A stretch of DNA of 64,000 bases from Nocardia cyriacigeorgica NBRC 100375 (lineage in GTDB: Bacteria; Actinomycetota; Actinomycetes; Mycobacteriales; Mycobacteriaceae). Shown here piece after piece: positions 52,809 to 61,545 of this stretch; within the stretch, counting starts at the first letter, position 1, and each line of letters begins with the position of its first letter. The translations under genes and the position numbers were made by a program. Location of the stretch: positions 1-64,000 of the forward strand of contig NZ_BAFY01000132.1 of NCBI RefSeq assembly GCF_000308555.1. Direction: 5' to 3'. The notes below the pieces were generated by a model. That model did not search any database and was not told the origin of the DNA. It was given only the letters and a program-made list of their open reading frames with translations.

Positions 52809-53477
52809 CTAGTTGTGGCCCTGGTGCTGCGGTTCGGACCGATCCAGCAGGGCGGCTTGCGACTCCCACGCGCTGGTGTCGGCGGGAATCCAGTGTCCGC
52901 GCCGCTGCCGCTTGGCTTCCAGATATTGCGCCGCCCGGTCGCTGAGCGGGGTCGTGGCCAGGGGTACCGCGGTGACCGCGATTCCGGCGTCGGTGAGGGC
53001 GGCGACCTTGTCGGGGTTGTTGGTGAGCAGCCGCACCCGGGTCAATCCCAGTGCGAGCAGGCTGGTCGCGGCATGGGTGTAGGTGCGGGCGTCGGCGGGC
53101 AGACCCAGGCGCTCGTAACTGGTGAACGTGTCGGCGCCGGAGCGTTCGCTTTCCCGATAGCCGTGTGCCTTGGCGACCAGCCCGCAACCGCGGCCTTCCT
53201 GCTCCAGATACACCAGTACGCCGGCGCCCTCGTCCTGGATGTGGTCGAGCGACTTGGCGAGTTCGGGACCGCAGTCGCAATCCTGGGAACCGAGAGCCTC
53301 GCCGTAGAGGCAGCGCGAATGCACCCGGACCAGGCAGCCGTTGGCGGGCTCACCGAAGACGAGCACATGCCCGTCGTCGGCGCCGCCGGCCACTTCGTGG
53401 ACCCGGACCCTGATATCGCGCCCGCCGCGGGTGAACCGGTGACCGGTGTCGCCGGTCGGTACCGCAACTATGGTCAA
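52809..53477 (-). CDS. ribA: GTP cyclohydrolase II (stand-alone)
   Basis: A 222-aa stand-alone GTP cyclohydrolase II. It opens the guanine ring of GTP to give the first riboflavin (or deazaflavin/pterin-like) precursor. It has LVRVHSRCLYGEALGSQDCD with the zinc Cys set (C-x10-C-x-C), LEQEGRGCGLVAKAHGYRES, keeping the Tyr at the position whose change to Met alters product in some paralogues, and RLLTNNPDKVAALTDAG. There is no DHBP synthase domain. The start is TTG53477 with AGGAGG 4 nt upstream. It follows a PfkB kinase by 88 bp. Confidence 0.92.
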   Translation of the reverse strand: MTIVAVPTGDTGHRFTRGGRDIRVRVHEVAGGADDGHVLVFGEPANGCLVRVHSRCLYGEALGSQDCDCGPELAKSLDHIQDEGAGVLVYLEQEGRGCGLVAKAHGYRESERSGADTFTSYERLGLPADARTYTHAATSLLALGLTRVRLLTNNPDKVAALTDAGIAVTAVPLATTPLSDRAAQYLEAKRQRRGHWIPADTSAWESQAALLDRSEPQHQGHN

Positions 53478-53565
53478 CGCGCCTCCTGTGTCGAACGGGG
53501 TGGTGCCCCCGCCGGTTCGGCGCGTGCTGGGCGATCACGGCCGAACCGATTCTCGAGTGGTGTGG

Positions 53566-55047
53566 TTACCGCTCTTCCGGGCCGAGCCGGACGAGTCGGT
53601 CGATCTCGCCTGCCAGCGGCATGGCGCCCGGGATATCGCCGAACGATTGGGTCGCCACCATCGCAGCGGTCGCCCACACATAGTCCTGCTCCTGTGCCGG
53701 ACGGCGCGCCGACAGGAGCCTATACGCCAGCGCCCCCGCGAACGCGGCCCGGGCGCCCGGGGAATCGCTGAGCGCGGCGGGGAAGCGGCCGACGTCGAGA
53801 TCGAGATCCTCCGAACGCACCGTGCACGCGAAATCGTCGATGACACAGACGGTTCGGACGCCGAGCGCACGCAGATGACGGGCGATGTGATCACCGGAAC
53901 TGGCCTTGACCTCCGGCACCATTTCGTCCAGTTCCCAGGTGGCGCCGATCAGATAATCGACCGCCCCCAGATGCTGATACAGATGCTGGGGTGCCTCCAC
54001 CGGCGGAGCCGGATGCACCAACAGCAGCGGTCGCGGGCGCATCTGCCGTACGTGCGCCATCACCTGCTCGATCACCGGTAGCGGCTGCTCGAAGGTCAGC
54101 AGGATCGCGTCGGAGGCCGCGAGCGCCGCGTGCAGCGCGGGACCGGTGAGTTCGCGTTCACCCAGCCGGATGCGGTCGTCCTTGCAGCCGATGCTGGCCG
54201 CCACGCCGGTGGCGGTGATCATCACCGACGTCACCGGCGTGGCGGCATCGCGCACGACGGTCACCAGCTCGGTATCGACATTCTCCGCGCGGAGATAGTC
54301 CAGGATCTGCCGTCCGGCCTCGTCGTCGCCGACGGCGGCCACCAATCGCACATCCAGGCCCAGCCGGGCGGCGGCCACCGCGCGGTTGAGGCCCTTGCCG
54401 CCGGGATGGGCTTCGAAACTGCCGCGGGTGGATGTGCCCGCGGCGGGGACGTGATCGACGCGGTAGATGTGATCGATCACGGCGTCGCCGATCACCGTCA
54501 ACACACCGGGTGCCGGCTCGTGCGCCCCCGTGGTGTCCACGCTGATGCCCGTGTCGACGGGGGTGCCGAACACCGGGCCGGTCGTCAGCAGTCCCGCCAG
54601 CGCGCTGAACGCGCGGCGTTCCGGGGTGGCCCGCAACGAGCGCACGGTCGGCGTGGGCGGGATCTGTTCGGCGCCGGCGATCTCGTGCAGCCGCTGCCAC
54701 TGCTGGGTCAGGTATTCGCGGCGCTCGCCGAGATCCTGGGCGTAGAGGCGGTCGGCATCGATGCCCTCGGGCGTGTCGTCTCGGTACAGGCCCAGTGACA
54801 ATTCGGCATCGGTGATCAGGCGATGGGTCGCGGGCAGATGGCGGGCGAGATCGCGGACCACCGGCAGCACCGCCTCCTCGGGCGTGAGTCCGCTGCGGTG
54901 GGCGTGTCGGCGCACCGCGGGCAGGTCCAGCAACGGGCCGACGTCGATTTCGGTGGTGCGCAAGCGTTCCGGGCTCAGGCCGGACCGTTTGCACAGCCGC
55001 GTGAGGATATTGCGCACGGCGACCATGCCCGAGTCCTGCTGGACCAT
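53566..55047 (-). CDS. PfkB-family kinase with N-terminal extension
   Basis: A 493-aa protein. The C-terminal 300 residues are a PfkB/ribokinase domain: VIGDAVIDHIYRVDHVPAAG, GGKGLNRAVAAARLGLDVRL, VAAVGDDEAGRQILDYLRAE and, at the catalytic base, ALSDSPGARAAFAGALAYRL (GA-GD-like site altered to SPGARAAF). The N-terminal 190 residues (LTRLCKRSGLSPERLRTTEI, DVGPLLDLPAVRRHAHRSGL, LIDAELSLG-like) form an unknown domain, maybe HTH-like. The normal GAGD anion-hole motif is not obvious, so activity is uncertain. It precedes GTP cyclohydrolase II in a likely operon and may act on a related nucleoside or sugar. Confidence 0.82.
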   Translation of the reverse strand: MVQQDSGMVAVRNILTRLCKRSGLSPERLRTTEIDVGPLLDLPAVRRHAHRSGLTPEEAVLPVVRDLARHLPATHRLITDAELSLGLYRDDTPEGIDADRLYAQDLGERREYLTQQWQRLHEIAGAEQIPPTPTVRSLRATPERRAFSALAGLLTTGPVFGTPVDTGISVDTTGAHEPAPGVLTVIGDAVIDHIYRVDHVPAAGTSTRGSFEAHPGGKGLNRAVAAARLGLDVRLVAAVGDDEAGRQILDYLRAENVDTELVTVVRDAATPVTSVMITATGVAASIGCKDDRIRLGERELTGPALHAALAASDAILLTFEQPLPVIEQVMAHVRQMRPRPLLLVHPAPPVEAPQHLYQHLGAVDYLIGATWELDEMVPEVKASSGDHIARHLRALGVRTVCVIDDFACTVRSEDLDLDVGRFPAALSDSPGARAAFAGALAYRLLSARRPAQEQDYVWATAAMVATQSFGDIPGAMPLAGEIDRLVRLGPEER

Positions 55048-55395
55048 GGCGTCCCACCTTTCGGCGTTTCCCGGTTGCGAACGAGGTTTAACGACCGGAC
55101 GTTTCGGCAATTACCATATCGCAACGGCAATTGACCGCCATTCCCGGCAAATGACACACTGGGTGGTGAGAAAGCGCCGCACCAGACGGACGGGAGGCCC
55201 TGGTGATGACAACGACGCTGAGGTTGTGCAGCCGCCGCCGCAGGCACACAGCGCCCGACGGCCACATCGGGACGGACCCGGACGCATCCGCATCGCGCGG
55301 TAACGCCCGATCATCCCGCTCCACACGACGGTAGCGACGCCGCGCCGGGGCAGACCCGGCCCGGTCTCGGTGCCGGAGTTCGTCAGGAGGCAGCT
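55048..55395. other. Intergenic region before the 121-aa gene
   Basis: 348 bp between the kinase gene (minus) and a short plus-strand gene. It may hold a 42-codon ORF at 55206 (see separate entry) but no other supported gene. Confidence 0.4.
55206..55334 (+). CDS. Possible 42-aa small protein
   Basis: ATG55206 with GGGAGG 8 nt upstream opens a 42-codon frame starting MTTTLRLCSRRRRH and ending in SRSTRR. It is Arg-rich and has no family resemblance. The LCSRRR start recalls actinobacterial cysteine-leader peptides, but no sulfur genes follow and it lacks the second Cys. Weak candidate. Confidence 0.25.
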   Translation: MTTTLRLCSRRRRHTAPDGHIGTDPDASASRGNARSSRSTRR

Positions 55396-55761
55396 GTGAC
55401 CATCTACGCCACCGACTGGTCGATGACCAGCGATATCACACCCGAAACAGCCCATCGGGTACCCGGTGACTTCACCCTGGCCTGGCGGCTGAGCTGGTTA
55501 CCGGACCGGCGGCTGAGCGCCGAGCAGGCCCGCGCGGGCATGGAGCTCGACGAAATCGTCAGCGACCCGGCCCTGGTGTACGACCAGGCCGCCCTCGCTC
55601 GCGGCGCGCACTGCGCCGGCATGCTCGGGCTGCTGTGGGAACACGCGATCGTGCTGCTGTCCAAGCGGCTCAGCGCCCGGATGCGCGACGGTGCGACGGT
55701 GCCCGCGGACCTGGATGAGGACCTCCGGTTCGCGGGCGACCCGCCATGCGTGCTGAGCTGA
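55396..55761 (+). CDS. Hypothetical protein
   Basis: A 121-aa protein started at GTG55396 with AGGAGG 6 nt upstream, a strong signal. No domain was recognised. It contains ITPETAHRVPGDFTLAWRLS, WLPDRRLSAEQARAGMELDE and a C-terminal helix LLWEHAIVLLSKRLSARMRD. It may be an actinomycete-specific small protein. It ends 14 bp from the convergent pyrD gene. Confidence 0.6.
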   Translation: MTIYATDWSMTSDITPETAHRVPGDFTLAWRLSWLPDRRLSAEQARAGMELDEIVSDPALVYDQAALARGAHCAGMLGLLWEHAIVLLSKRLSARMRDGATVPADLDEDLRFAGDPPCVLS

Positions 55762-55775
55762 TCGCGCCGCGGCCG

Positions 55776-56858
55776 TCAGGCGCGTGCGGTGTGCTCGGAG
55801 CCCACGGCCTCGGCCAGGCTCGCGTAACCGTTCTCGCGCAACTTCTGCGCCAGCCCGCGATGAATGCGGCGCGTCCACAGCAGACCGCCGTAGATGAACC
55901 CGGTGTAGCCCTGCAGCAGGCTCGCACCGGCCCGAATGCGTTCCCACGCCTGATCGACGGTTTCGATGCCGCCCACCGACACCAGCACCAGCCGGTCGCC
56001 GACCCGCGCGTACAGCCTGCGCAGCACCTCGAGCGAGCGATCGGCCACCGGGGGACCCGACAGGCCGCCCGCCCCGATCTGCTCGACCGCCGCCGGATCG
56101 CTGGCCAGGCCGGTTCGCCCGATGGTGGTGTTGGTGGCCACGATTCCGGCCAGCCCCAACTCCACCGCCAGATCGGCGACGGCGTCGATGTCGTCGTCGG
56201 ACAGATCCGGTGCGATCTTCACCAGCACCGGCACCTCGACGGTGTCGAGCACCGCGCGCAGCAGCGGACGCAGCGACTCGACGGCCTGCAGATCACGCAA
56301 CCCCGGGGTGTTGGGGGAGCTGACATTGACGACGACGAAATCGGCGAGCGGACCCAGCAGCCGGGCGCTGGTGGCGTAATCCTCGGCGGCGCGCTCGGGT
56401 TCGACGATCTTGGTCTTGCCGATGTTCGCCCCGATCGGCACCGTCGGGCGGCGCCGGGCGTGCAGCCGCGCGGCCGCCGCCGCCGCGCCCTCGTTGTTGA
56501 AGCCCATCCGGTTGATCAGCGCGCGGTCGGCCGGTAGCCGAAACAGCCGCGGCGCCGGATTGCCGGGCTGGGCCTGCGCGGTGACGGTGCCGATCTCGGC
56601 GAACCCGAACCCCATCGGACCCCACGCGTCGGCGCCGGTGGCGTTCTTGTCGAAACCGGCCGCCAACCCCAGCGGCGCCGGGAACTCGACCCCGAACACG
56701 GTGCTGCGCAGGATCGGATCGTGGCTGACCAGCAGCCGGTTCAATACCGCACGCGAGGGCGGGAACGCGGTCGCCGCACGCAGGACCGCGAAGACGAGAT
56801 GATGGATGCGCTCCGGGGGAACCAGGAACATCACCCGCAGCAATAATCGGTACAGCAT
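55776..56858 (-). CDS. pyrD: Dihydroorotate dehydrogenase (quinone), class 2
   Basis: A 360-aa membrane-associated FMN enzyme that oxidises dihydroorotate to orotate, passing electrons to quinone, in pyrimidine synthesis. N-terminal helices ([20 protein letters not shown]) mark class 2. Core blocks are [56 protein letters not shown] with the catalytic Ser, and [13 protein letters not shown]56858 is used, GTG56867 overlaps the DUF5703 stop. It is the last gene of an lppL-DUF5703-pyrD operon and corresponds to Rv2139. Confidence 0.96.
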   Translation of the reverse strand: MLYRLLLRVMFLVPPERIHHLVFAVLRAATAFPPSRAVLNRLLVSHDPILRSTVFGVEFPAPLGLAAGFDKNATGADAWGPMGFGFAEIGTVTAQAQPGNPAPRLFRLPADRALINRMGFNNEGAAAAAARLHARRRPTVPIGANIGKTKIVEPERAAEDYATSARLLGPLADFVVVNVSSPNTPGLRDLQAVESLRPLLRAVLDTVEVPVLVKIAPDLSDDDIDAVADLAVELGLAGIVATNTTIGRTGLASDPAAVEQIGAGGLSGPPVADRSLEVLRRLYARVGDRLVLVSVGGIETVDQAWERIRAGASLLQGYTGFIYGGLLWTRRIHRGLAQKLRENGYASLAEAVGSEHTARA

Positions 56859-56863
56859 CGAAC

Positions 56864-57115
56864 TCACATCCCCGGCTCGGCGGAGACCGGGCTGCTCAGC
56901 GGGGTGCGGCGGCGGCGCAACAACACCCGACGGCTGCCGTCGGTGTAGGCGCGCACCCGCGACAGCTCCCAGCCGCCGTATTCGGCCTGGATCGCCAGCC
57001 GCATCGATGCGGTCACCCTGGTCACATCCGGGGGCAGCCGCAGCGGCACGTATTCGTAATCGTCGGTGCTGGTTTCCCAGCCGGCCGGTAGCGCCGCGCG
57101 CCGGCTCGCTGCCAT
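56864..57115 (-). CDS. DUF5703 family protein
   Basis: An 83-aa protein with the DUF5703 layout: [40 protein letters not shown] and RRVLLRRR. Function unknown; it is widely kept in actinomycetes. Its ATG57115 overlaps the TGA of the LppL gene (ATGA-type overlap), which points to translational coupling; GTG57118 is the alternative. It sits between lppL and pyrD in one operon. Confidence 0.87.
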   Translation of the reverse strand: MAASRRAALPAGWETSTDDYEYVPLRLPPDVTRVTASMRLAIQAEYGGWELSRVRAYTDGSRRVLLRRRRTPLSSPVSAEPGM

Positions 57116-58149
57116 CACTGCCCTCTCTTCCGCTCGTCCGCGCGAATCCGCTGCAGACCGTCACCGGTCGCGGACCCGACGAACAGATCGCCGCTGCGCT
57201 CATCGACGGTCACCGAGTTCGGTTGCCCGACGGTGGGGTAGCGGCCCACTTCCTCCGGTATACCCGTCGACAGATCGAAACCGACGACTTCGTTGCTCTG
57301 CGTGCACGTCACCCAGACGGTGTCCGACTCCTGGTCATAGGCGAGTGCGTAAGGCGACGATCTTACCGGGAAACGCTGATGCAGGACGAGCGGTCCGGTC
57401 GTGTACACCAGCAGTTCCCCGCCCGCGGTGTCGGTGACGACGATGCGCCCGAAGCGGTCGCCGATCATGTTGGTGGCCCCGTCGCCGGCGCGCAACGCCA
57501 GCCCGAGGTGGTCTTCGGCGGGGTCGATCTCGGTGATCGAGGTCTGGTGGCGATCCAGCACCGCCACCCGGTCCCCGGCCACCGTCAGTGCGTCCGCCGA
57601 GATCAGGCCGTCCACGCTGTCGGTGACGTTGCCGTGCGCATCGAGCCAGAGCACCCGGCCATCGGCGGTGCCGACGACGAGCCCGCCGTCGGCGCCCGGA
57701 TGCACCGATCGCGCATCGGCGTCGACGGGGACGTCGGTGACCGCACCGCTGGTGACGTCGACACGCAGCACCCGCCCCGACGCCGGAATCAACACCTCGC
57801 CGGGTGCGCCCTGGACCACCGTGGCACCGGGCGCCACCAACGCGACCGTGCGCGTGCCTGTCTCGGGCGAGGGGTCGGCGGGGTCGATGAGGTAGACCGC
57901 GGCGGTGCCTGCGCGCGCGTCGAGGGCCGCGATCCGGCCTGTCCGCGCCTCGGCGACCAGCGCGCCGATCGGCGCCGGCGCGCTCAGCACCGTCCCCGCG
58001 GGTGTGGTGGCCTGGCCGGGGGAGACGGCGGCGGTGGCGGGATCTCGGGTGGGCACCTTGTCCGAGTCGGTGTCGGACGAACAGCCCGCGAGCAACGCCA
58101 GCACCGTCACACCTGCCAGTATTGCGGGGACCGAGCCGCGTGGGCGCAT
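57115..58149 (-). CDS. lppL: LppL-like lipoprotein (beta-propeller)
   Basis: A 344-aa exported lipoprotein with signal [17 protein letters not shown] (lipid Cys at 23), a Thr/Pro-rich linker and a YncE-like repeat region ([79 protein letters not shown]), which probably forms a beta-propeller. It corresponds to Rv2138 (LppL). Role unknown, perhaps envelope scaffolding. It heads the operon with DUF5703 and pyrD. Confidence 0.87.
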   Translation of the reverse strand: MRPRGSVPAILAGVTVLALLAGCSSDTDSDKVPTRDPATAAVSPGQATTPAGTVLSAPAPIGALVAEARTGRIAALDARAGTAAVYLIDPADPSPETGTRTVALVAPGATVVQGAPGEVLIPASGRVLRVDVTSGAVTDVPVDADARSVHPGADGGLVVGTADGRVLWLDAHGNVTDSVDGLISADALTVAGDRVAVLDRHQTSITEIDPAEDHLGLALRAGDGATNMIGDRFGRIVVTDTAGGELLVYTTGPLVLHQRFPVRSSPYALAYDQESDTVWVTCTQSNEVVGFDLSTGIPEEVGRYPTVGQPNSVTVDERSGDLFVGSATGDGLQRIRADERKRGQ

Positions 58150-58309
58150 CCACGAACTCCTCTACCTTGTGACACAACCGCGAACCACACCATCTGACCA
58201 CGTGCGCTGCGGTGAGCATGCGGGAGGGGTTTGGCGACCGCTTCCGACGGATAATTGTGGCGGGGAGTTACGGTTGAGCCAGCACAGCGTCCAATGTCAG
58301 GAGTTCCGG

Positions 58310-58660
58310 TTGAAATCAGAACATCCTTCGGGATTTTCGATCGATGACTTAACGATTGGTCCGTTTGCTCATGGTTTCGGGACGACCGAGGACGGCCGGC
58401 CGTTCGCCTTCCGCACGGTCCGCTCCACGCTGCGCCTCGAGATCTACCGCCCCGACCTCGACACCGAGGTACCCGCACCCGAAGACCTCGTCGCCGTCGC
58501 CGAGGTGAAGGTCACCGATATCGACCTCGACGACGAACGCAGCGTGATCGCGCTGGTGCGTGACCTGGTCCCCGAGGCCGCACCCACCGTCGCCGACCGC
58601 GATGTCACCACCGTCCGGGCGCTGCTCGGCCGAATCAGCTCCGTGATCGATGGTATGTAG
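58310..58660 (+). CDS. Hypothetical protein (Rv2137c-like position)
   Basis: A 116-aa protein with a TTG start at 58310, chosen because AGGAG lies 6 nt upstream and no ATG/GTG in frame fits. It contains DDLTIGPFAHGFGTTEDGRP, FAFRTVRSTLRLEIYRPDLD and a C-terminal helix VTTVRALLGRISSVIDGM. Function not known. It is divergent from lppL, the place held by Rv2137c in M. tuberculosis. Confidence 0.65.
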   Translation: MKSEHPSGFSIDDLTIGPFAHGFGTTEDGRPFAFRTVRSTLRLEIYRPDLDTEVPAPEDLVAVAEVKVTDIDLDDERSVIALVRDLVPEAAPTVADRDVTTVRALLGRISSVIDGM

Positions 58661-58666
58661 GTAGTG

Positions 58667-59221
58667 ATGCGTTACACACCCTTCTCCCGCGCCGTCCGAC
58701 CTGTCCGCGCCGCACTGGCGGCCGCGGCGCTGGTCGCGCTGGCCGCCACCTCGGCCTGCGGTTCGGGAGTCGACGACGATGCCGTCGCCGCCGCCCGCTC
58801 CGCGGCGAACGCGGCCCTGTCGTCCTCGGCCGCCGCCACCTCCTCCTCGGTCGCCGCGCGGGTCCTGCCGACCGCCGCCGAACTCGACGCCCAGATCAGG
58901 CGGGCGCTCGACCCGGCGCTGCCCGACGACGAACGCACCGCGCTCATCGAAGACGGTGAGGCCTTCCGCGACGCCATCCCCGACATGTACAAGGCGTTGC
59001 AGGACAACCCGCATGCCGTCTACGGGGTCACCGATCCGGTCTTCGACAATCACGACGGCACGCTGACCGCGACCATGCGCCTGGACAAGGACGGCACCGG
59101 CACCCAGATCCGCACCACCGTCGTGCATTTCGTGTATCTGGACGGCAAGTGGAAGATTTCGCGCACCGATCTGTGCGGCATCCTGCGCTCGGCCGATTAC
59201 CGCACCCCGGCCTGCGGCTGA
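58667..59221 (+). CDS. MTB12-like secreted lipoprotein
   Basis: A 184-aa protein with a lipoprotein signal (LAAAALVALAATSAC, lipid Cys near 31), a Ser/Ala-rich linker and a C-terminal domain like low-molecular-weight antigen MTB12: AELDAQIRRALDPALPDDER, FDNHDGTLTATMRLD and DGKWKISRTDLCGIL. Such proteins are surface or secreted, function unknown. ATG58667 follows GTG58664. The MmpL transporter follows by 22 bp and they probably share a transcript. Confidence 0.85.
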   Translation: MRYTPFSRAVRPVRAALAAAALVALAATSACGSGVDDDAVAAARSAANAALSSSAAATSSSVAARVLPTAAELDAQIRRALDPALPDDERTALIEDGEAFRDAIPDMYKALQDNPHAVYGVTDPVFDNHDGTLTATMRLDKDGTGTQIRTTVVHFVYLDGKWKISRTDLCGILRSADYRTPACG

Positions 59222-59243
59222 CCCGGCGACCTCACCGACACCG

Positions 59244-61409
59244 ATGATCTCCACTGGCTCGCAACGGTGGGGGCGGTTCGTCTACCGCCACCGCTACCTC
59301 GTCTTCGCCGTATTCCTGCTCGCGGTCGCCCTGTCCGGCTTCTACGGCCGCGATCTGTCGGGCCGGTTGACCCAGGAAGGCTGGTTCGACGAATCCAGCG
59401 AATCGGTCGCCGCGTCGAAGCTGGCCGACGCCACCTTCGGCCGCGACACCGACAGCGATTTGATCCTGCTCTACACCGCTCCCGAGGGCCGCACCGTCGA
59501 CGACCCGCAGGTCCGTGACGCGGTCACCGCCCAACTCGCCGGGTTGATCGCCGAGCATCCCGACCGCATCCTCAAGATCGACAGCTACTGGGACAGCGCG
59601 TTCACCAGCGGCTTCGCCGACGACTCCCGCACGCACGCGTTCGCCAGCGTCGGTTTGCGCGGTGAAGGCACCGCCACCGTCGACAACTACACCGCCATCA
59701 AATCCGACCTGCGCGCCGGTGAACCGGGCGCCGGTCCCGCGGGGACGACGGTGCAGCTGGCCGGGCTGCAACCGGTGGTGGAGGGCATCAACCACGGCAT
59801 GCAGGACGACATCCACCGCGCCGAATTGATCGCGCTGCCGATCGTGGCGATCCTGCTGTATTTCGTGTTCGGCGGCGTCATCGCCGCGCTGCTGCCGGTG
59901 CTGATCGGCGGGATGACGATCCTGGGTACCCAGGGCATCATGCGGCTGCTCACCGACCACATCGAGGTCAACGTATTCGCCAGTGCGGTGGTGACATTGG
60001 TGAGTCTGGGCCTGGCCATCGACTACGGGCTGTTCACCGTCACCCGGTTCCGGGAAGAGCTGGCGGCCGGGCGCAGCGTCGAGGACGCGGTGGCGCGCAC
60101 CGTCGCCACGGCCGGGCGCACGGTGCTGTTCTCGGCGGCGATCATCGCCGTCAGCCTCGGCGCGCTGCTCATCTACCCGAACGGCGTACTGCGGTCGGTG
60201 CCCTACGGCGGTATCAGCTCGGTGCTGCTCGCGGCGGTGCTGTCGGTGACGGCGCTGCCCGCGGTACTGGCCATCATCGGGCACCGCATCGACCTGTGGG
60301 GCTGGCATCGGTTCGCCAAATCCAAGACCGCCGAAGAGATCGATGCCGGATTCTTCTCCCGGCTGGCGACTCTGGCGATGAAGCGGCCGTGGCTGGTGAT
60401 CGTGCCGATCGTGCTGGCGCTGCTGGCCTTGATCGTGCCGTTCCGCCATATCGAATTCGGTGGATTGAGTGAACGCTATCTCGCCGACGACAACCCGGCG
60501 CGCGTCGCCCAGGAACAGTTCGACGAGCTGTTTCCCGGATTCCGCACCGAACCGCTGAAACTGGTGGTGGTCGGTGCGGATCCGCAGCAGCTCAGCGATA
60601 TCCGCTTTCAGGCCAACCACACTCCCGGTCTGACGGGACCGTTCGAACCGGCCGCACCCACCAAGGACGGCATCAACGTCCTCAACGCCGGCCTGGTCGA
60701 CGAACGAGCCGCCGACACCGCCATCGCCACACTGCGCGCCATCGACGCCCCACCGGGTGTGCAGGTGATGGTGGCCGGGGTGCCCGCGCTCGAACGCGAC
60801 AGCATCAACGGTCTCATCGAGGGACTGCCGCTGCTGGCCGCGCTGCTGGTGGCCGCGGCGCTGGCGCTGATGTATCTGGCGTTCCGGTCGATGGTGCTCG
60901 CGGTCAAGGCGGTGGCGATGTCGGCGCTGAGCCTCGGCGCCACGCTCGGCATCCTGACCTGGATCTTCGTCGAAGGGCACGGCGCGCAACTGTTCGATTT
61001 CACGCCGGGCCCACTCATGTTCGCGGTGCTGGTGCTGATCGTGACGGTGGTATTCGGCCTGTCCACCGACTACGAGGTGTTTCTGTTGTCGCGGATGTCG
61101 GAGGCGCGCGCCGAGGGCGCCGATCCACCCGAAGCCATCCGCTACGGCATTGCCCACACCGGCGGGGTGATCACCTCGGCGGCCGCGATCCTCATCGTCG
61201 TCACCGGCGCGTTCGGATTCTCCGATCTGGTGCTGATGAAATACATCGCCTACGGCATGATCGCGGCCCTGATCCTGGACGCGACCGTGGTGCGGATGCT
61301 GCTCACGCCCGCGCTGTTGAAAATCATCTGGCGCGATCGCCGACGGCCAGGCCGTGCTCGGCCGGTTGCGCCAGCGGTTGCGGCCGAAAAGGCCTCGGAC
61401 CCGGCCTGA
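59244..61409 (+). CDS. MmpL-type RND membrane transporter
   Basis: A 721-aa membrane transporter of the MmpL class, with twelve helices and two periplasmic porter domains. It has VTLVSLGLAIDYGLFTVTRF in helix 4 and VVFGLSTDYEVFLLSRMSEA in helix 10, where Asp and Tyr pairs carry protons. MmpL proteins flip lipids or export siderophores. The C-terminal tail is short. ATG59244 follows the MTB12-like gene by 22 bp. The load cannot be told. Confidence 0.93.
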   Translation: MISTGSQRWGRFVYRHRYLVFAVFLLAVALSGFYGRDLSGRLTQEGWFDESSESVAASKLADATFGRDTDSDLILLYTAPEGRTVDDPQVRDAVTAQLAGLIAEHPDRILKIDSYWDSAFTSGFADDSRTHAFASVGLRGEGTATVDNYTAIKSDLRAGEPGAGPAGTTVQLAGLQPVVEGINHGMQDDIHRAELIALPIVAILLYFVFGGVIAALLPVLIGGMTILGTQGIMRLLTDHIEVNVFASAVVTLVSLGLAIDYGLFTVTRFREELAAGRSVEDAVARTVATAGRTVLFSAAIIAVSLGALLIYPNGVLRSVPYGGISSVLLAAVLSVTALPAVLAIIGHRIDLWGWHRFAKSKTAEEIDAGFFSRLATLAMKRPWLVIVPIVLALLALIVPFRHIEFGGLSERYLADDNPARVAQEQFDELFPGFRTEPLKLVVVGADPQQLSDIRFQANHTPGLTGPFEPAAPTKDGINVLNAGLVDERAADTAIATLRAIDAPPGVQVMVAGVPALERDSINGLIEGLPLLAALLVAAALALMYLAFRSMVLAVKAVAMSALSLGATLGILTWIFVEGHGAQLFDFTPGPLMFAVLVLIVTVVFGLSTDYEVFLLSRMSEARAEGADPPEAIRYGIAHTGGVITSAAAILIVVTGAFGFSDLVLMKYIAYGMIAALILDATVVRMLLTPALLKIIWRDRRRPGRARPVAPAVAAEKASDPA

Positions 61410-61545
61410 TCCGTCCTCGGTGGATATCGGCGGGCACCTGGATGCCCGAAACGCCATAGACCGCCGCGATCGCGACAGACACGGCGCAGGTTTCCGGGTG
61501 TGAGCCGCTGGACCCTCCTGCTACCGGAGGGATCATGATCAGGAC

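Noticed and set aside
59232-61457. A 741-codon open frame antisense to the MmpL gene
   Set aside because: Low-complexity His/Gln/Asp-rich translation and full overlap with a well-supported gene; a shadow frame.
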